Below, in pieces: positions 16,418-24,936 of a stretch of 64,000 nucleotides of DNA (position 1 is its first letter; every line of letters starts with the position of its first letter). Below the pieces are notes generated by a model. The model had not been told where the DNA came from, did not search any database, and worked only from the letters and a program-made list of their open reading frames with translations. The position numbers and the translations under genes are program-made. The DNA lies in assembly GCF_000246945.1 (NCBI RefSeq), contig NZ_BAEX01000002.1, positions 27,623 through 91,622 on the forward strand, written 5' to 3'. This DNA is from Myroides injenensis M09-0166 (GTDB taxonomy: Bacteria; Bacteroidota; Bacteroidia; Flavobacteriales; Flavobacteriaceae).

Positions 16418-17547
16418 TTCTTATCTAATTTTTTTTCAGTAATAACTTCTACTTCATCTATGCACAATATACTTCCAATTGCTCCATTGTATTGAGCACC
16501 TTCTAAACTTGAAGAAAATACTATTGCTAACATATATTGTTGGTCTGTTTCAATTACTCTGCCTGGAAGTTTGATAAAAGGTAATTCAAATCGTGTCCAC
16601 TCCTCAGTTTCTATTTTTTCTTCTGGTTTAATTCGAGCATATGAAATGATTCTTGGATCTGAGTCTAAATCATCAAGAAACTTAAAGTCATGAGTTGCTT
16701 TTAAATAGTCATTCTCATGATCTTTTTTAAAGAAAATTGCATAGGTATCAAAAGTATCTTTGGTCAAATTTGTTTTTCCTTCTTTGTCATTTACTTCAAA
16801 ATTTGGACCGGCTTGATACTTGTAGTATCCAGTTATTTTTAGTGGTTCGTCATTCCAATTTATTCCAAATCGTGGAGATTCAATTGGTTTAGAAATATTT
16901 GTTTCAAAAATTCCTAAAAATAAGTTTCCAGCAGATATTGGTGCTGTTTTCGCCCCAGTTTTTCCAGTTTTAAGTGTCTGAAGCTTTATTCCTTTTCCTA
17001 TTTTACCTTCTGGTTCTATTGTTGTAAGAAAATTATCTTTATTAGGTTTTCCTGAAGCAAATAAATAACTTAAGTTAAAACCTGCATTTGCTGTTGCCCA
17101 TAATTTTATCCTATTTTCATTATCTGCTTTTTCATACCATTCATAATAAGCACCATTGCTACTTACTTCAACATCTTCAAAAGAATACTTTTTTGAAAAC
17201 TCAGTACTAATCATACTAACAATATAAGTCTTAGTATAGGCTTTATTTTGTGATGTAACGGTATAAAATTGTGGTTTAGTAAAATCTCGCTTTGTACCAC
17301 TAGCAGGCTCTATAGTTGCACCTTCTGTTACTGTAAATTCGGGAGCAATATTTGTAATATCTGCGTAAGCATTAACAAAAAAAGTTACTTCCTCATTTGT
17401 GATCTGTGTTGGAAGCTTTGTATATTCTGCAGGAATAATAGCTGTTTCTATGTCCGCTTCAGTATTTAATTCTTCGCTTTTTATACAAGATGAAAAAGCC
17501 AGTCCAATAAATAACAACAGCGAAATAATAAAGTAGTTGTATTTCAT
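16414..17547 (-). CDS. PCMD-domain-like lipoprotein, cassette copy 1
   Basis: A lipoprotein of about 377 residues. From the ATG at 17547 the signal peptide MKYNYFIISLLLFIGLAFSSC ends in a lipobox. A possible upstream ATG at 17574 is less likely because it falls inside the terminator hairpin of the preceding cassette. Residues about 25-110 resemble a bacterial Ig-like/DUF5018-like domain. The C-terminal part has the PCMD (putative carbohydrate metabolism) signatures AGNLFLGIF, ITGYYKYQAG and a terminal SILCIDEVEV strand. It is paired with a barrel gene, as in copies 2 and 3. Carbohydrate binding is suggested only by the family name. Confidence 0.8.
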   Translation of the reverse strand: MKYNYFIISLLLFIGLAFSSCIKSEELNTEADIETAIIPAEYTKLPTQITNEEVTFFVNAYADITNIAPEFTVTEGATIEPASGTKRDFTKPQFYTVTSQNKAYTKTYIVSMISTEFSKKYSFEDVEVSSNGAYYEWYEKADNENRIKLWATANAGFNLSYLFASGKPNKDNFLTTIEPEGKIGKGIKLQTLKTGKTGAKTAPISAGNLFLGIFETNISKPIESPRFGINWNDEPLKITGYYKYQAGPNFEVNDKEGKTNLTKDTFDTYAIFFKKDHENDYLKATHDFKFLDDLDSDPRIISYARIKPEEKIETEEWTRFELPFIKLPGRVIETDQQYMLAIVFSSSLEGAQYNGAIGSILCIDEVEVITEKKLDKK

Positions 17548-17568
17548 ATTATTTTCGTTACAGATAGT

Positions 17569-17606
17569 AAACAAGGCATCTTATTATTAAATAAGATGCC
17601 TTGTTT
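17569..17606 (-). terminator. Terminator of cassette copy 2
   Basis: A perfect 17-bp stem (AAACAAGGCATCTTATT and its complement) around a 4-nt loop, 9 nt beyond the stop of the barrel gene at 17615. It ends 21 nt before the preferred start of the copy 1 lipoprotein. Confidence 0.88.
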
Positions 17607-17614
17607 AGTTTTAT

Positions 17615-18409
17615 TTAGAATTGATATCCAAATCCAAGATTTAGATAAATATTATGCATTGAGAAGGATATTGCATCAAAATCACTTTTAAGTACACCAT
17701 TAAAGCCATACGTCATATCTGCAAATAGCTTGAAATGTTGATTAAATGTCCATTCTCCACCAAATTGTGTTCCCCATTGAAATCTTCTTACTTCTTCAGA
17801 AAAATCATAGGCAGCTTGGCTATCTCCTTCAAAAGTGATTTTTTGTCCATTAGGAACATTTTGGCGTAAGTAACCATCACTCACGTATCCATCAAAATTT
17901 TTATCTATTAAACCAGAGAAATACACTCCTCCATATACATTCCACTTGTGGTTAATTTTATATACAGCAGAAATTGGAAAAGTTATATAAGTATTTTTTA
18001 CTGTTGTTTTTACTTTTCCTGTATAGTATCCTCTAACCTTTTGCCCATCTTGTATAATTTCAGTTAAGTATCCTTTAACTTGAGCTTTAGTAGTCATACC
18101 TTTTCCTTCGAAACGTACACCTAAACGAATTCCCCATTGTTGTTCGTCAGAAAACCATTTTGTAGCATTTGCTTCTAATCCTAGTTGTAATGTTGGATTA
18201 TAACTTTCCACCTTTCTAATCTCTTTTGGAATTCCAAGAGGGCTCGTACCACCAATACTAAATTGTGCACGTAATTGATAATTCATATTCTTTTTAAAGA
18301 AAGAAACTTCTTTATTTGTAGCATCATTAGTGAAACTAGCTTTCTCTTGTGCGCTCATGATTGTTGTGAAGAAAACAAGAGCTATAGTGATATATTTTAA
18401 TATTTTCAT
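17615..18409 (-). CDS. Outer-membrane beta-barrel protein, cassette copy 2
   Basis: A 264-residue paralogue of the barrel at 15629. It has a signal peptide ending MSAQ, the YNPTLQLGLEANATKWF and VKTTVKNTYITFPISAVY blocks, and the same C-terminal FSMHNIYLNLGFGYQF. At DNA level its last 75 bases or so and the downstream flank are nearly identical to copy 1, much closer than to copy 3, indicating recent duplication or gene conversion. It follows its lipoprotein partner after 31 nt. Function unknown. Confidence 0.85.
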   Translation of the reverse strand: MKILKYITIALVFFTTIMSAQEKASFTNDATNKEVSFFKKNMNYQLRAQFSIGGTSPLGIPKEIRKVESYNPTLQLGLEANATKWFSDEQQWGIRLGVRFEGKGMTTKAQVKGYLTEIIQDGQKVRGYYTGKVKTTVKNTYITFPISAVYKINHKWNVYGGVYFSGLIDKNFDGYVSDGYLRQNVPNGQKITFEGDSQAAYDFSEEVRRFQWGTQFGGEWTFNQHFKLFADMTYGFNGVLKSDFDAISFSMHNIYLNLGFGYQF

Positions 18410-18440
18410 TTAGTCAAAAATTTGAGTTATAGTCCAGAAT

Positions 18441-19652
18441 TTATTTAACCTCATTATCATCATTAGTGACAATCTCAACTTCATCTATGTAAAGGGTACT
18501 TCCTACTGCACCATTAAATAAGTCACCTTCCAATGAAGCACTAAATACGATAGTTATCATATATTCTTTATGCTCAGGATCGTATTCCTTATCATTTACT
18601 TTATTGAATGGAATGCTAAATTTGGTCCATTTGTCCGTTTCTATACGATCTTCTTTACTAATTCTAGCGATAGAAATGATTCTTTCATCATTAAAGTTGT
18701 GATCTCCTGGTAAATAAGAGTTTAGCTTAGCTTTATACTTGTCTTTTTCTTTTTTATCTTCAATTGAATTAAGTTTTTCAAATTCAGAATCTTTATATCT
18801 TTGAAATACAATTGCATAAGCATCCCAAGTATCTTCTTTTAACTTAGAACCATCACCATTATTAATCTCGAACTTATCTCCTTTTTTATATTTAAAGTAT
18901 CCAGTTACCTCTTGAGGTAATGTTTTTTCCTGGAATGGTATTCCGAATTTAGTTGATCTAATTGCTGGGAAAGTTAAATTGAAAACACCTAAATAAAGAT
19001 TTCCTGCTGCAATTGGCGAACCAAACATACCTCCTAGAGATCCAGTAGATCTTGTAACTAATTTTACACCTTTACCAATATATCCATCTTCCGTTTGTGA
19101 CGTAGGATAGAAACTAGGCGTTAATTCTTCATCGTCTTCTAAAAGTGTTTCAGCCAAGATATTATAACCTTGATTACCACTTGTCCAGTCTACTTTTGAT
19201 TTTCCATCTGGGGATAATTCTATGAATTCGTGATAAATTCCTTCTGGTTGATCAGTTACAACTGTAGTAATGTTTTCGAAAGAATATTTTGTGAGATATT
19301 CATCAATGATGAAAGTTACTTTATAATTCTTTTTCCATCTACCATCTTGCGAGGTAACAGTATAGGTTTGCGGTTCTGAAAAGTTAAGCACTGTTCCACT
19401 ATCAGGAGAAACAGTAGCTCCTTCTGACAAAGTGAATATTGGTGCAAATTCAAAATCTGTAAGTGATTTCTTTAATCTAAAAGTAATTGTATTTGTAGTG
19501 AAAACAGGATCTGTCTTTAGTAAATCATCAGCATCAGCTATCGTAGCTGTAACGATGTCTGATTCCATAGATTCAGCTTCATCTTTAATACAGGATGAAA
19601 AAGTTATCCCAACTAAAGTTAATAGCGAAATAAATAAGTAATTTATTCTCAT
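18441..19652 (-). CDS. PCMD-domain-like lipoprotein, cassette copy 2
   Basis: About 403 residues. I prefer the ATG at 19652 (MRINYLFISLLTLVGITFSSC), which gives a compact lipoprotein signal peptide; an ATG at 19664 adds four residues. The N-terminal Ig-like module ends in the motif QTYTVTSQDGRWKKNYKVTF. The PCMD-like part contains AAGNLYLGVF, VTGYFKYKKGDKFE and a closing STLYIDEVEIV strand. A lysine/glutamate-rich insertion around residues 290-315 makes it longer than its paralogues. It pairs with the barrel at 17615. Confidence 0.8.
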   Translation of the reverse strand: MRINYLFISLLTLVGITFSSCIKDEAESMESDIVTATIADADDLLKTDPVFTTNTITFRLKKSLTDFEFAPIFTLSEGATVSPDSGTVLNFSEPQTYTVTSQDGRWKKNYKVTFIIDEYLTKYSFENITTVVTDQPEGIYHEFIELSPDGKSKVDWTSGNQGYNILAETLLEDDEELTPSFYPTSQTEDGYIGKGVKLVTRSTGSLGGMFGSPIAAGNLYLGVFNLTFPAIRSTKFGIPFQEKTLPQEVTGYFKYKKGDKFEINNGDGSKLKEDTWDAYAIVFQRYKDSEFEKLNSIEDKKEKDKYKAKLNSYLPGDHNFNDERIISIARISKEDRIETDKWTKFSIPFNKVNDKEYDPEHKEYMITIVFSASLEGDLFNGAVGSTLYIDEVEIVTNDDNEVK

Positions 19653-19664
19653 AGGGTACATCAT

Positions 19665-19910
19665 TTAGTTATTGTTTAAATTTTTAAACTATTGAAATTG
19701 TTTTAGTTAGTTTTTATTTTTAAGTACAAAATAAAAATATTTCGAATCTGCAAAGTTACTGAATTTTTAGTACTTAATGAGTTTTCTAATAGAGTTCGCT
19801 TTTTTGATGTTTTTATGTTGTAGTTAGTGATTTTTTTAAAACTATTTAATATAAGTCTTATTGAAATGGTTGATTTTACAAGTAATTATCAATTATGTGA
19901 AGGTAGAATA
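19665..19910. other. Intergenic spacer between cassettes 3 and 2
   Basis: AT-rich spacer upstream of the copy 2 lipoprotein, presumably holding its promoter. I could not identify a good TAnnTTTG box or any RNA gene. Confidence 0.35.
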
Positions 19911-19954
19911 TAAAAAAACAGAGGTACATCGTCTGATATACCTCTATTTTTTTG
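19911..19954 (-). terminator. Terminator of cassette copy 3
   Basis: AGAGGTA / TACCTCT stem flanked by A7 and T7 tracts that extend pairing, with a loop of about 11 nt, some 37 nt past the stop of the barrel gene at 19991. Confidence 0.75.
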
Positions 19955-19990
19955 TATGTATTTGTGATTTTTATGTCTAAAAGTCTGAAA

Positions 19991-20791
19991 TTAAAATTGA
20001 TAAGCGAAGCCTAAGTTTAAATATATACTATACATCTTAAATGATATTGCGTCAAAATCTTTTTTGAATACACCATTTAATCCCCAGTCAAGTTCACCAA
20101 ATAATCTAAAATGACTATTCATTTTCCATTCAGTCCCGAATTGTGCACCCCATTGAAAGCGGTTTAGATTCTCTGAAAAATCATAATTACCTCTAGCTTC
20201 TCCTTCAAATTCTATTGGATTACCGATAGGATCTCCATCTCTAAGTACTCCATCATAGACATATCCTGTAAAATCTTTATCAATTAACGCAGATAAATAG
20301 ACGCCTCCAAAGATGTTCCAGTTTTCTGTAGTATTATAAACTAGTGAGATGGGAAATGTTACATAAGTATTTTTAGCATTTGTTTTTACATTTCCTGTAA
20401 AGTATCCTCTTACTTGCTTACCTTCTTCGCCATCAATCTGCGTAAGGTAGTTTTTTACCTTAGCATCTGTTTTCATACCTCTGCCTTCAAATCTTAAACC
20501 TGCCCTTAAGCCAAGTTTTTGATTATCATTAAACCACTTAGTAGCATTTGCTTCTAGTCCTAGTTGTAGAGTAGGGTTATAGCTATTAATTCTTCTAATT
20601 TCTACAGGCATACCTAATGGGCTACTACCTCCTATACTAAATTGTGCTCTTATCTGAAAATCAATATTCTTAGTAAAGAAATTAGTAGTTATACCTTCAT
20701 TATCTTGCGCAAGACTAATAGGCTGAAAAACTATAAATAGGATCAATACCCATAACGTTTTTTTTATCTGGTTTTGAATCTTACTTCTCAT
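19991..20791 (-). CDS. Outer-membrane beta-barrel protein, cassette copy 3
   Basis: A 266-residue member of the same barrel family with signal peptide 1-29 (SLAQ). The conserved SIGGSSPLGMPVEIRR, YNPTLQLGLEANATKWF and KNTYVTFPISLVY blocks are present, and the C-terminus is LNLGFAYQF. It is the most diverged of the three copies. Its start overlaps the end of the upstream lipoprotein gene by 11 bp, so the pair is tightly coupled. Confidence 0.85.
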   Translation of the reverse strand: MRSKIQNQIKKTLWVLILFIVFQPISLAQDNEGITTNFFTKNIDFQIRAQFSIGGSSPLGMPVEIRRINSYNPTLQLGLEANATKWFNDNQKLGLRAGLRFEGRGMKTDAKVKNYLTQIDGEEGKQVRGYFTGNVKTNAKNTYVTFPISLVYNTTENWNIFGGVYLSALIDKDFTGYVYDGVLRDGDPIGNPIEFEGEARGNYDFSENLNRFQWGAQFGTEWKMNSHFRLFGELDWGLNGVFKKDFDAISFKMYSIYLNLGFAYQF

Positions 20792-21866
20792 ATACTAATT
20801 CTATTTCATCAACAATTAGTGTGCTACCTACAGCACCTATAAATTTCTCTCCTTCTATACTCGAACTCATCACTATAGTTAACATATACTCTTCTTTTGG
20901 GTTAAAGGTTTTCCCATCTTGTAATAGGAATGGAGCTTCAAATTCAGTCCAATTATCTGTCTCTATACGTTGTTCTGGGTTAATTCTAGCAAGTGCTATC
21001 ATACGTGTATCTTTGAAGGCATGATCACCTTCTAAATAATTATTTTTATCTCTCTTTTCAAATATAATTGCATAGATATCGAATGTGTCAACTGCTCCTT
21101 TAATTTCATTGTTGAATTTATCTGTTACTTTCTCACCTTTTTTGTATTTGAATACACCTCTTAGTGCTTTTGGTAAATCTCCACTATATGGTTCGCCAAA
21201 CTTTGTTGACTTAGAAGGAAACAAGTTGTTAAGTTTAAAATCTCCAATAAATAAATTACCTGCAGCTATGGGTTTGTTATCCCATGCACCTACTTTCCCT
21301 GTACTTATAGTTTGCATGTTTACAGCATATCCATTATTACGTCCTGGTATTGCACTAGTAGGGTATCCTTGTGGTGGGGTAGAACCAGCTAATGTTGCAT
21401 ACCCTTGATTACCACTTTTCCATATATATAAATGTTCGCCATTAGATCCAATTTCGTAAAATTGATGATATCTATTTTTGTCCACAAGTTCATAATTGTT
21501 GAAGTTGTAAAAAGTGCTTAACTCATCACTTGTAAAACTTACAGTGTATGTTTTTTGCCATCTTTGATCTTGGGCAGTGACAACATAAGTTTGAGATTTA
21601 CTAAAATCTCTTGTAATGCCGTTATCTGGTGTTATTGTAGCATTTGGCGAAAGTGTAAAAACTGGAGATTGCTTAGTAACATCTACATTTGATTTTACTT
21701 TAAAAGTTACGGAGGTGTTAGTTATTGAAGGTTCTGTTCGTTGACTTTCTTTAGGGATATAAGCACCTGTGATATCTGCATTAGTATCTAATTCTTCTTC
21801 TTTATAGCAACTTACAGTCAATAATAAGCATGCAGTAAGCAGTAAGAAAATACTCGTTTTTTTCAT
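20781..21866 (-). CDS. PCMD-domain-like lipoprotein, cassette copy 3
   Basis: A 361-residue lipoprotein with signal peptide MKKTSIFLLLTACLLLTVSC and lipobox. The N-terminal Ig-like module (SVTFKVKSNVDVTKQSPVF, then QTYVVTAQDQRWQKTYTVSF) is followed by PCMD-like signatures AAGNLFIGDF, LRGVFKYKKGEKV and a final STLIVDEIELV strand. It is the first gene transcribed in the three-cassette block. An outer-leaflet lipoprotein working with the adjacent barrel is plausible but unproven. Confidence 0.8.
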   Translation of the reverse strand: MKKTSIFLLLTACLLLTVSCYKEEELDTNADITGAYIPKESQRTEPSITNTSVTFKVKSNVDVTKQSPVFTLSPNATITPDNGITRDFSKSQTYVVTAQDQRWQKTYTVSFTSDELSTFYNFNNYELVDKNRYHQFYEIGSNGEHLYIWKSGNQGYATLAGSTPPQGYPTSAIPGRNNGYAVNMQTISTGKVGAWDNKPIAAGNLFIGDFKLNNLFPSKSTKFGEPYSGDLPKALRGVFKYKKGEKVTDKFNNEIKGAVDTFDIYAIIFEKRDKNNYLEGDHAFKDTRMIALARINPEQRIETDNWTEFEAPFLLQDGKTFNPKEEYMLTIVMSSSIEGEKFIGAVGSTLIVDEIELVYEK

Positions 21867-22020
21867 TATTACTTTCGATTGATTAACAATATCTCATTTG
21901 CAACTATCTTGCCATTATGTGTAAAATTACTCGTGAATGTAATTATTACTACGGATGATAGCCATTTTTGATTAACTGAGAAAGCGAGATTTTTAATAGG
22001 TGCTAATTGGTATTTATAAA

Positions 22021-22061
22021 AAAATAAGGGCTATTTACTCATTGTAAATAGCCCTTATTTT
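22021..22061 (-). terminator. Terminator of the GNAT-nitrilase gene
   Basis: A perfect 18-bp stem (AAAATAAGGGCTATTTAC and complement) with loop TCATT, 17 nt past the stop of the gene at 22079. Confidence 0.92.
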
Positions 22062-22078
22062 AATGATAGACTTCTTTT

Positions 22079-23611
22079 TTATAAACTATTCTTTTTTCTA
22101 GTTTCATATAAATCTAGCCTTCTATCTTTCAATATTTTTACACTACCATGTTCATGTAACTCTTTTAATAAGTCAACATCAACATCGACAATTAAGGTCA
22201 TCTCTGTATTTGGTGTAGCTTCTGCTTTTACACCATTTGTAGGAAAGGCAAAATCTGATGGCGTAAATACAGCAGCTTGAGCAAACTGAATATCCATATT
22301 ATTCACCTTAGGCAAGTTACCCACACATCCTGCAATAGCTACATAACATTCATTTTCTATTGCTCTTGCAGCAGCACAGTTACGTACACGTGTATAACCA
22401 TTTTGCGTATCAGTTAAGAAAGGGACAAATAGTATATCCATACCTTCATCAGATAGCAATCTTGATAGCTCTGGGAACTCCACATCATAACAGATAATAA
22501 TACCAATTTTTCCACAGTCTGTGTCAAAAGTCTGTATTTTAGAGCCACCTTTCATTCCCCAATAGAATACTTCATTAGGTGTTATATGTATTTTAGAATA
22601 CATTTCATAAGTACCATCTCTTTTACATAAGAAACCAACATTATATAGTGTCCCATCAATTAAGTAAGGCATACTACCTGTGATAATGTTTATATTATAA
22701 GAGATAGCAAACTCTTGAAATTTTTTGCGAATAGGGTCAGTAAATCTTGCTAACTCTCTGATTGAATCTGCTTCTGACAAGTGATTGTAGTCTGCCATTA
22801 ATGGAGCAGTAAACAACTCAGGGAACATAGCGAAATCACTTTCATAATCTGATACAGCATTAATAAAGAACTCTGCTTGGTCAAAGAATTCCTCTAAATC
22901 ATTTAGAGGTCTCATTTGCCATTGTATTAACCCTAATCTGATGACACTTTTCTTTGCGTTGATTAGCTGGATATCTTTTTCGTAATAGATGTTGTTCCAC
23001 TCAAGTAATACAGCATATTCTTTTGAGCTAATATCTCCCTCTAGATAGTTGCGCATTAAACGAACCATGTGGAAGTCATTTGCCATCTGGAAAGACATTA
23101 CAGGATCGTGAATTTCTTTTGTTTTAACTTTTTCGAGATATTGTTTTGGAGTTAATTCTTCGGCGTATTTTGAATAGTTGGGAATACGACCTGCAAAGAC
23201 AATTGATTTTAAATTTAATTGCTCACATAGCTCTTTACGGGCATCATATAGACGACGTCCTAATCTTAAACCTCTGTATTTTGGATGAATAAATACGTCT
23301 ATTCCATATAGAACGTTTCCATTAATGTTATGTGTATTAAAGGTAGAGTAACCCGTTATCTGTTCATAGGTGTGAGCAGACATTGCTTGTTTTTCATCTA
23401 TAATTAAAGACAAGGCTGATCCTACAACAACATCATCTACTAGAATTACTAATTGTCCTTCTGGAAATACTCTTAAAAGATTTTCTATTTCATCTTTGTC
23501 CCAATATGGATCTTCTAATTCTTGGTAAGACTCAAGCATCGATTTTTTTAGTTCTAAGTAATCATCGATTTGAAGATTTCTTAGTTCTACTTTATTGATT
23601 TCAATATCCAT
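22079..23611 (-). CDS. Bifunctional GNAT acetyltransferase / carbon-nitrogen hydrolase
   Basis: A 510-residue fusion. Residues about 8-150 form a GNAT domain with an acetyl-CoA loop at KYRGLRLGRRLYD (111-123). Residues about 222-500 form a nitrilase-superfamily domain with the complete catalytic triad: Glu265 in FPELF, Lys340 in YSKIHITPNE and Cys374 in IICYDVEFPE. The same fusion is known in many bacteria and is annotated as a bifunctional protein, but substrates are generally unknown; an amidase acting on an acylated amine is conceivable. Single gene with its own terminator. Confidence 0.92.
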   Translation of the reverse strand: MDIEINKVELRNLQIDDYLELKKSMLESYQELEDPYWDKDEIENLLRVFPEGQLVILVDDVVVGSALSLIIDEKQAMSAHTYEQITGYSTFNTHNINGNVLYGIDVFIHPKYRGLRLGRRLYDARKELCEQLNLKSIVFAGRIPNYSKYAEELTPKQYLEKVKTKEIHDPVMSFQMANDFHMVRLMRNYLEGDISSKEYAVLLEWNNIYYEKDIQLINAKKSVIRLGLIQWQMRPLNDLEEFFDQAEFFINAVSDYESDFAMFPELFTAPLMADYNHLSEADSIRELARFTDPIRKKFQEFAISYNINIITGSMPYLIDGTLYNVGFLCKRDGTYEMYSKIHITPNEVFYWGMKGGSKIQTFDTDCGKIGIIICYDVEFPELSRLLSDEGMDILFVPFLTDTQNGYTRVRNCAAARAIENECYVAIAGCVGNLPKVNNMDIQFAQAAVFTPSDFAFPTNGVKAEATPNTEMTLIVDVDVDLLKELHEHGSVKILKDRRLDLYETRKKNSL

Positions 23612-23766
23612 AAATTTTTTTCTGCAAGATACAAAGAAATCAAAGTATTATAAAGAATGTATGTGTGAATATTATACAAATAATGCAGAAACAAAGGGAG
23701 TTTTAGAGAGATAAAGGTTGTTTATTTTGTTTAACTTAACAGAGTGTTAATCTAAAAAATAATTTT

Positions 23767-24102
23767 ATGAGTTCATTAAAAAATCGAGTTCAGTTAATTG
23801 GTCGCGTTGGGCAGGATCCAGAGGTTAAAAGATTTGATGGAGGAAGTGTAAAAGCTACTTTGTCGATAGCAATAAACGACGTTTATTACAATGATAAGAA
23901 CGAAAGAGTAGAAAGTACGCAGTGGCATAATCTTGTATTGTGGGGCAAAACAGCTGAGATTGCGGAAAAGTTTGTTACTAAAGGAAAAGAGATCGCTGTA
24001 GAAGGCAAGCTAAACAATCGATCATTTGAAGACAAAGAAGGGAATAAGCGCTATGTTACTGAGATTATAGTTTCTGAAATATTGTTATTAGGGTCTAAAT
24101 AG
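23767..24102 (+). CDS. ssb: Single-stranded DNA-binding protein, short form without acidic tail
   Basis: A 111-residue protein consisting of one OB fold: MSSLKNRVQLIGRVGQDPEVK, then TQWHNLVLWGKTAEIAEKFV and GKEIAVEGKLNNRSFEDK, all standard for SSB. It ends IIVSEILLLGSK, directly after the last strand, so the disordered linker and the acidic C-terminal tip (typically ending DDIPF) that recruits partner proteins are absent. This suggests a specialised paralogue rather than the essential replication SSB, though short SSBs are common in Bacteroidota. Monocistronic. Confidence 0.92.
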   Translation: MSSLKNRVQLIGRVGQDPEVKRFDGGSVKATLSIAINDVYYNDKNERVESTQWHNLVLWGKTAEIAEKFVTKGKEIAVEGKLNNRSFEDKEGNKRYVTEIIVSEILLLGSK

Positions 24103-24125
24103 TTTTTTGCTAAGTAATTTTTATA

Positions 24126-24191
24126 TTGAGTAAGTAGTTTAGAAAGAAGAAATAGAATTGTTTTTTCTAGTTTCTGAGCTTGCTTACTCAA
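24126..24191. terminator. Long imperfect hairpin after ssb
   Basis: TTGAGTAAG and CTTACTCAA form the outer arms of an imperfect 66-nt hairpin with inner pairing of AGAAA and TTTCT. It may end ssb transcription, but no strong T-run follows, so the call is weak. Confidence 0.4.
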
Positions 24192-24246
24192 TTGTCATTT
24201 ATAAAAAAATCTTAACTTGCCCAATATCTATAAAATAGAGTAAAAA

Positions 24247-24936
24247 ATGATTTCTATCTTAGTTATTGAAGATGATATCCGAGTGGCAGAATTGTTACAA
24301 AGAAGTTTAGAAGAACAACAGTATAAAGTAGATATTGCATACGATGGGTATTTAGGAAAAAAACTTGCCTTGCAGAAGAGTTATAATCTAATTATTACGG
24401 ATGTAATTCTGCCCAAGATTAATGGTATTGATTTATGTAAAGAGTTGAAAAAGGAAATACCTCAAGTTCCTATTATTATGTTGACTGCCTTGGGGACAAC
24501 AGATGATAAGGTAGAAGGCTTTGATGCTGGAGCGGATGATTACTTAGTAAAACCTTTTGAGTTGCGCGAACTCTATGTTAGGATTCGTGCTTTATTAAAG
24601 CGATTTGAAAATAGTAGCAATCCCAATAGTCATTTATTAAAGTATGCTGATTTAGAACTTGACCTCAATGAGAAAAAATTTATGCGTTCTGGCGTTGAAA
24701 TTCACCTTACACCAAAAGAGTTCAATCTTATTCAATACATGATGGAAAATCCAGAGAGAGTACTCTCTCGAACAGAGATATCTGAAAAAGTATGGAATAC
24801 GCATTTCGATACGGGGACTAATTTTATAGATGTCTATATCAACTATTTGCGCAAAAAGATAGACACTGATCCATCAAATAAACTTATACATACCAAATCT
24901 GGTATGGGATTTATGTTGAAGAAAAATGAAGATTAA
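24247..24936 (+). CDS. OmpR-family DNA-binding response regulator
   Basis: A 229-residue regulator. The receiver domain (1-120) has the acidic pair at Asp9/Asp10, phospho-acceptor Asp52 (IITDVILPK) and the conserved Lys in YLVKPFELREL. The winged-helix domain (about 128-228) has the LTPKEFNLIQYMMENP and VDVYINYLRKKID-like motifs of the OmpR/PhoB family. It overlaps the sensor kinase gene by 11 bp. By architecture it resembles CusR-type regulators and lies upstream of a metal-efflux operon, separated from it by mgtC-mgtE; regulation of that operon is inference. Confidence 0.93.
   Translation: MISILVIEDDIRVAELLQRSLEEQQYKVDIAYDGYLGKKLALQKSYNLIITDVILPKINGIDLCKELKKEIPQVPIIMLTALGTTDDKVEGFDAGADDYLVKPFELRELYVRIRALLKRFENSSNPNSHLLKYADLELDLNEKKFMRSGVEIHLTPKEFNLIQYMMENPERVLSRTEISEKVWNTHFDTGTNFIDVYINYLRKKIDTDPSNKLIHTKSGMGFMLKKNED

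Noticed and set aside
17548-17574. Upstream start (17574) for the copy 1 PCMD-like lipoprotein
   Set aside because: It overlaps the terminator hairpin of the preceding cassette and spoils a good lipoprotein signal peptide; the ATG at 17547 is preferred.
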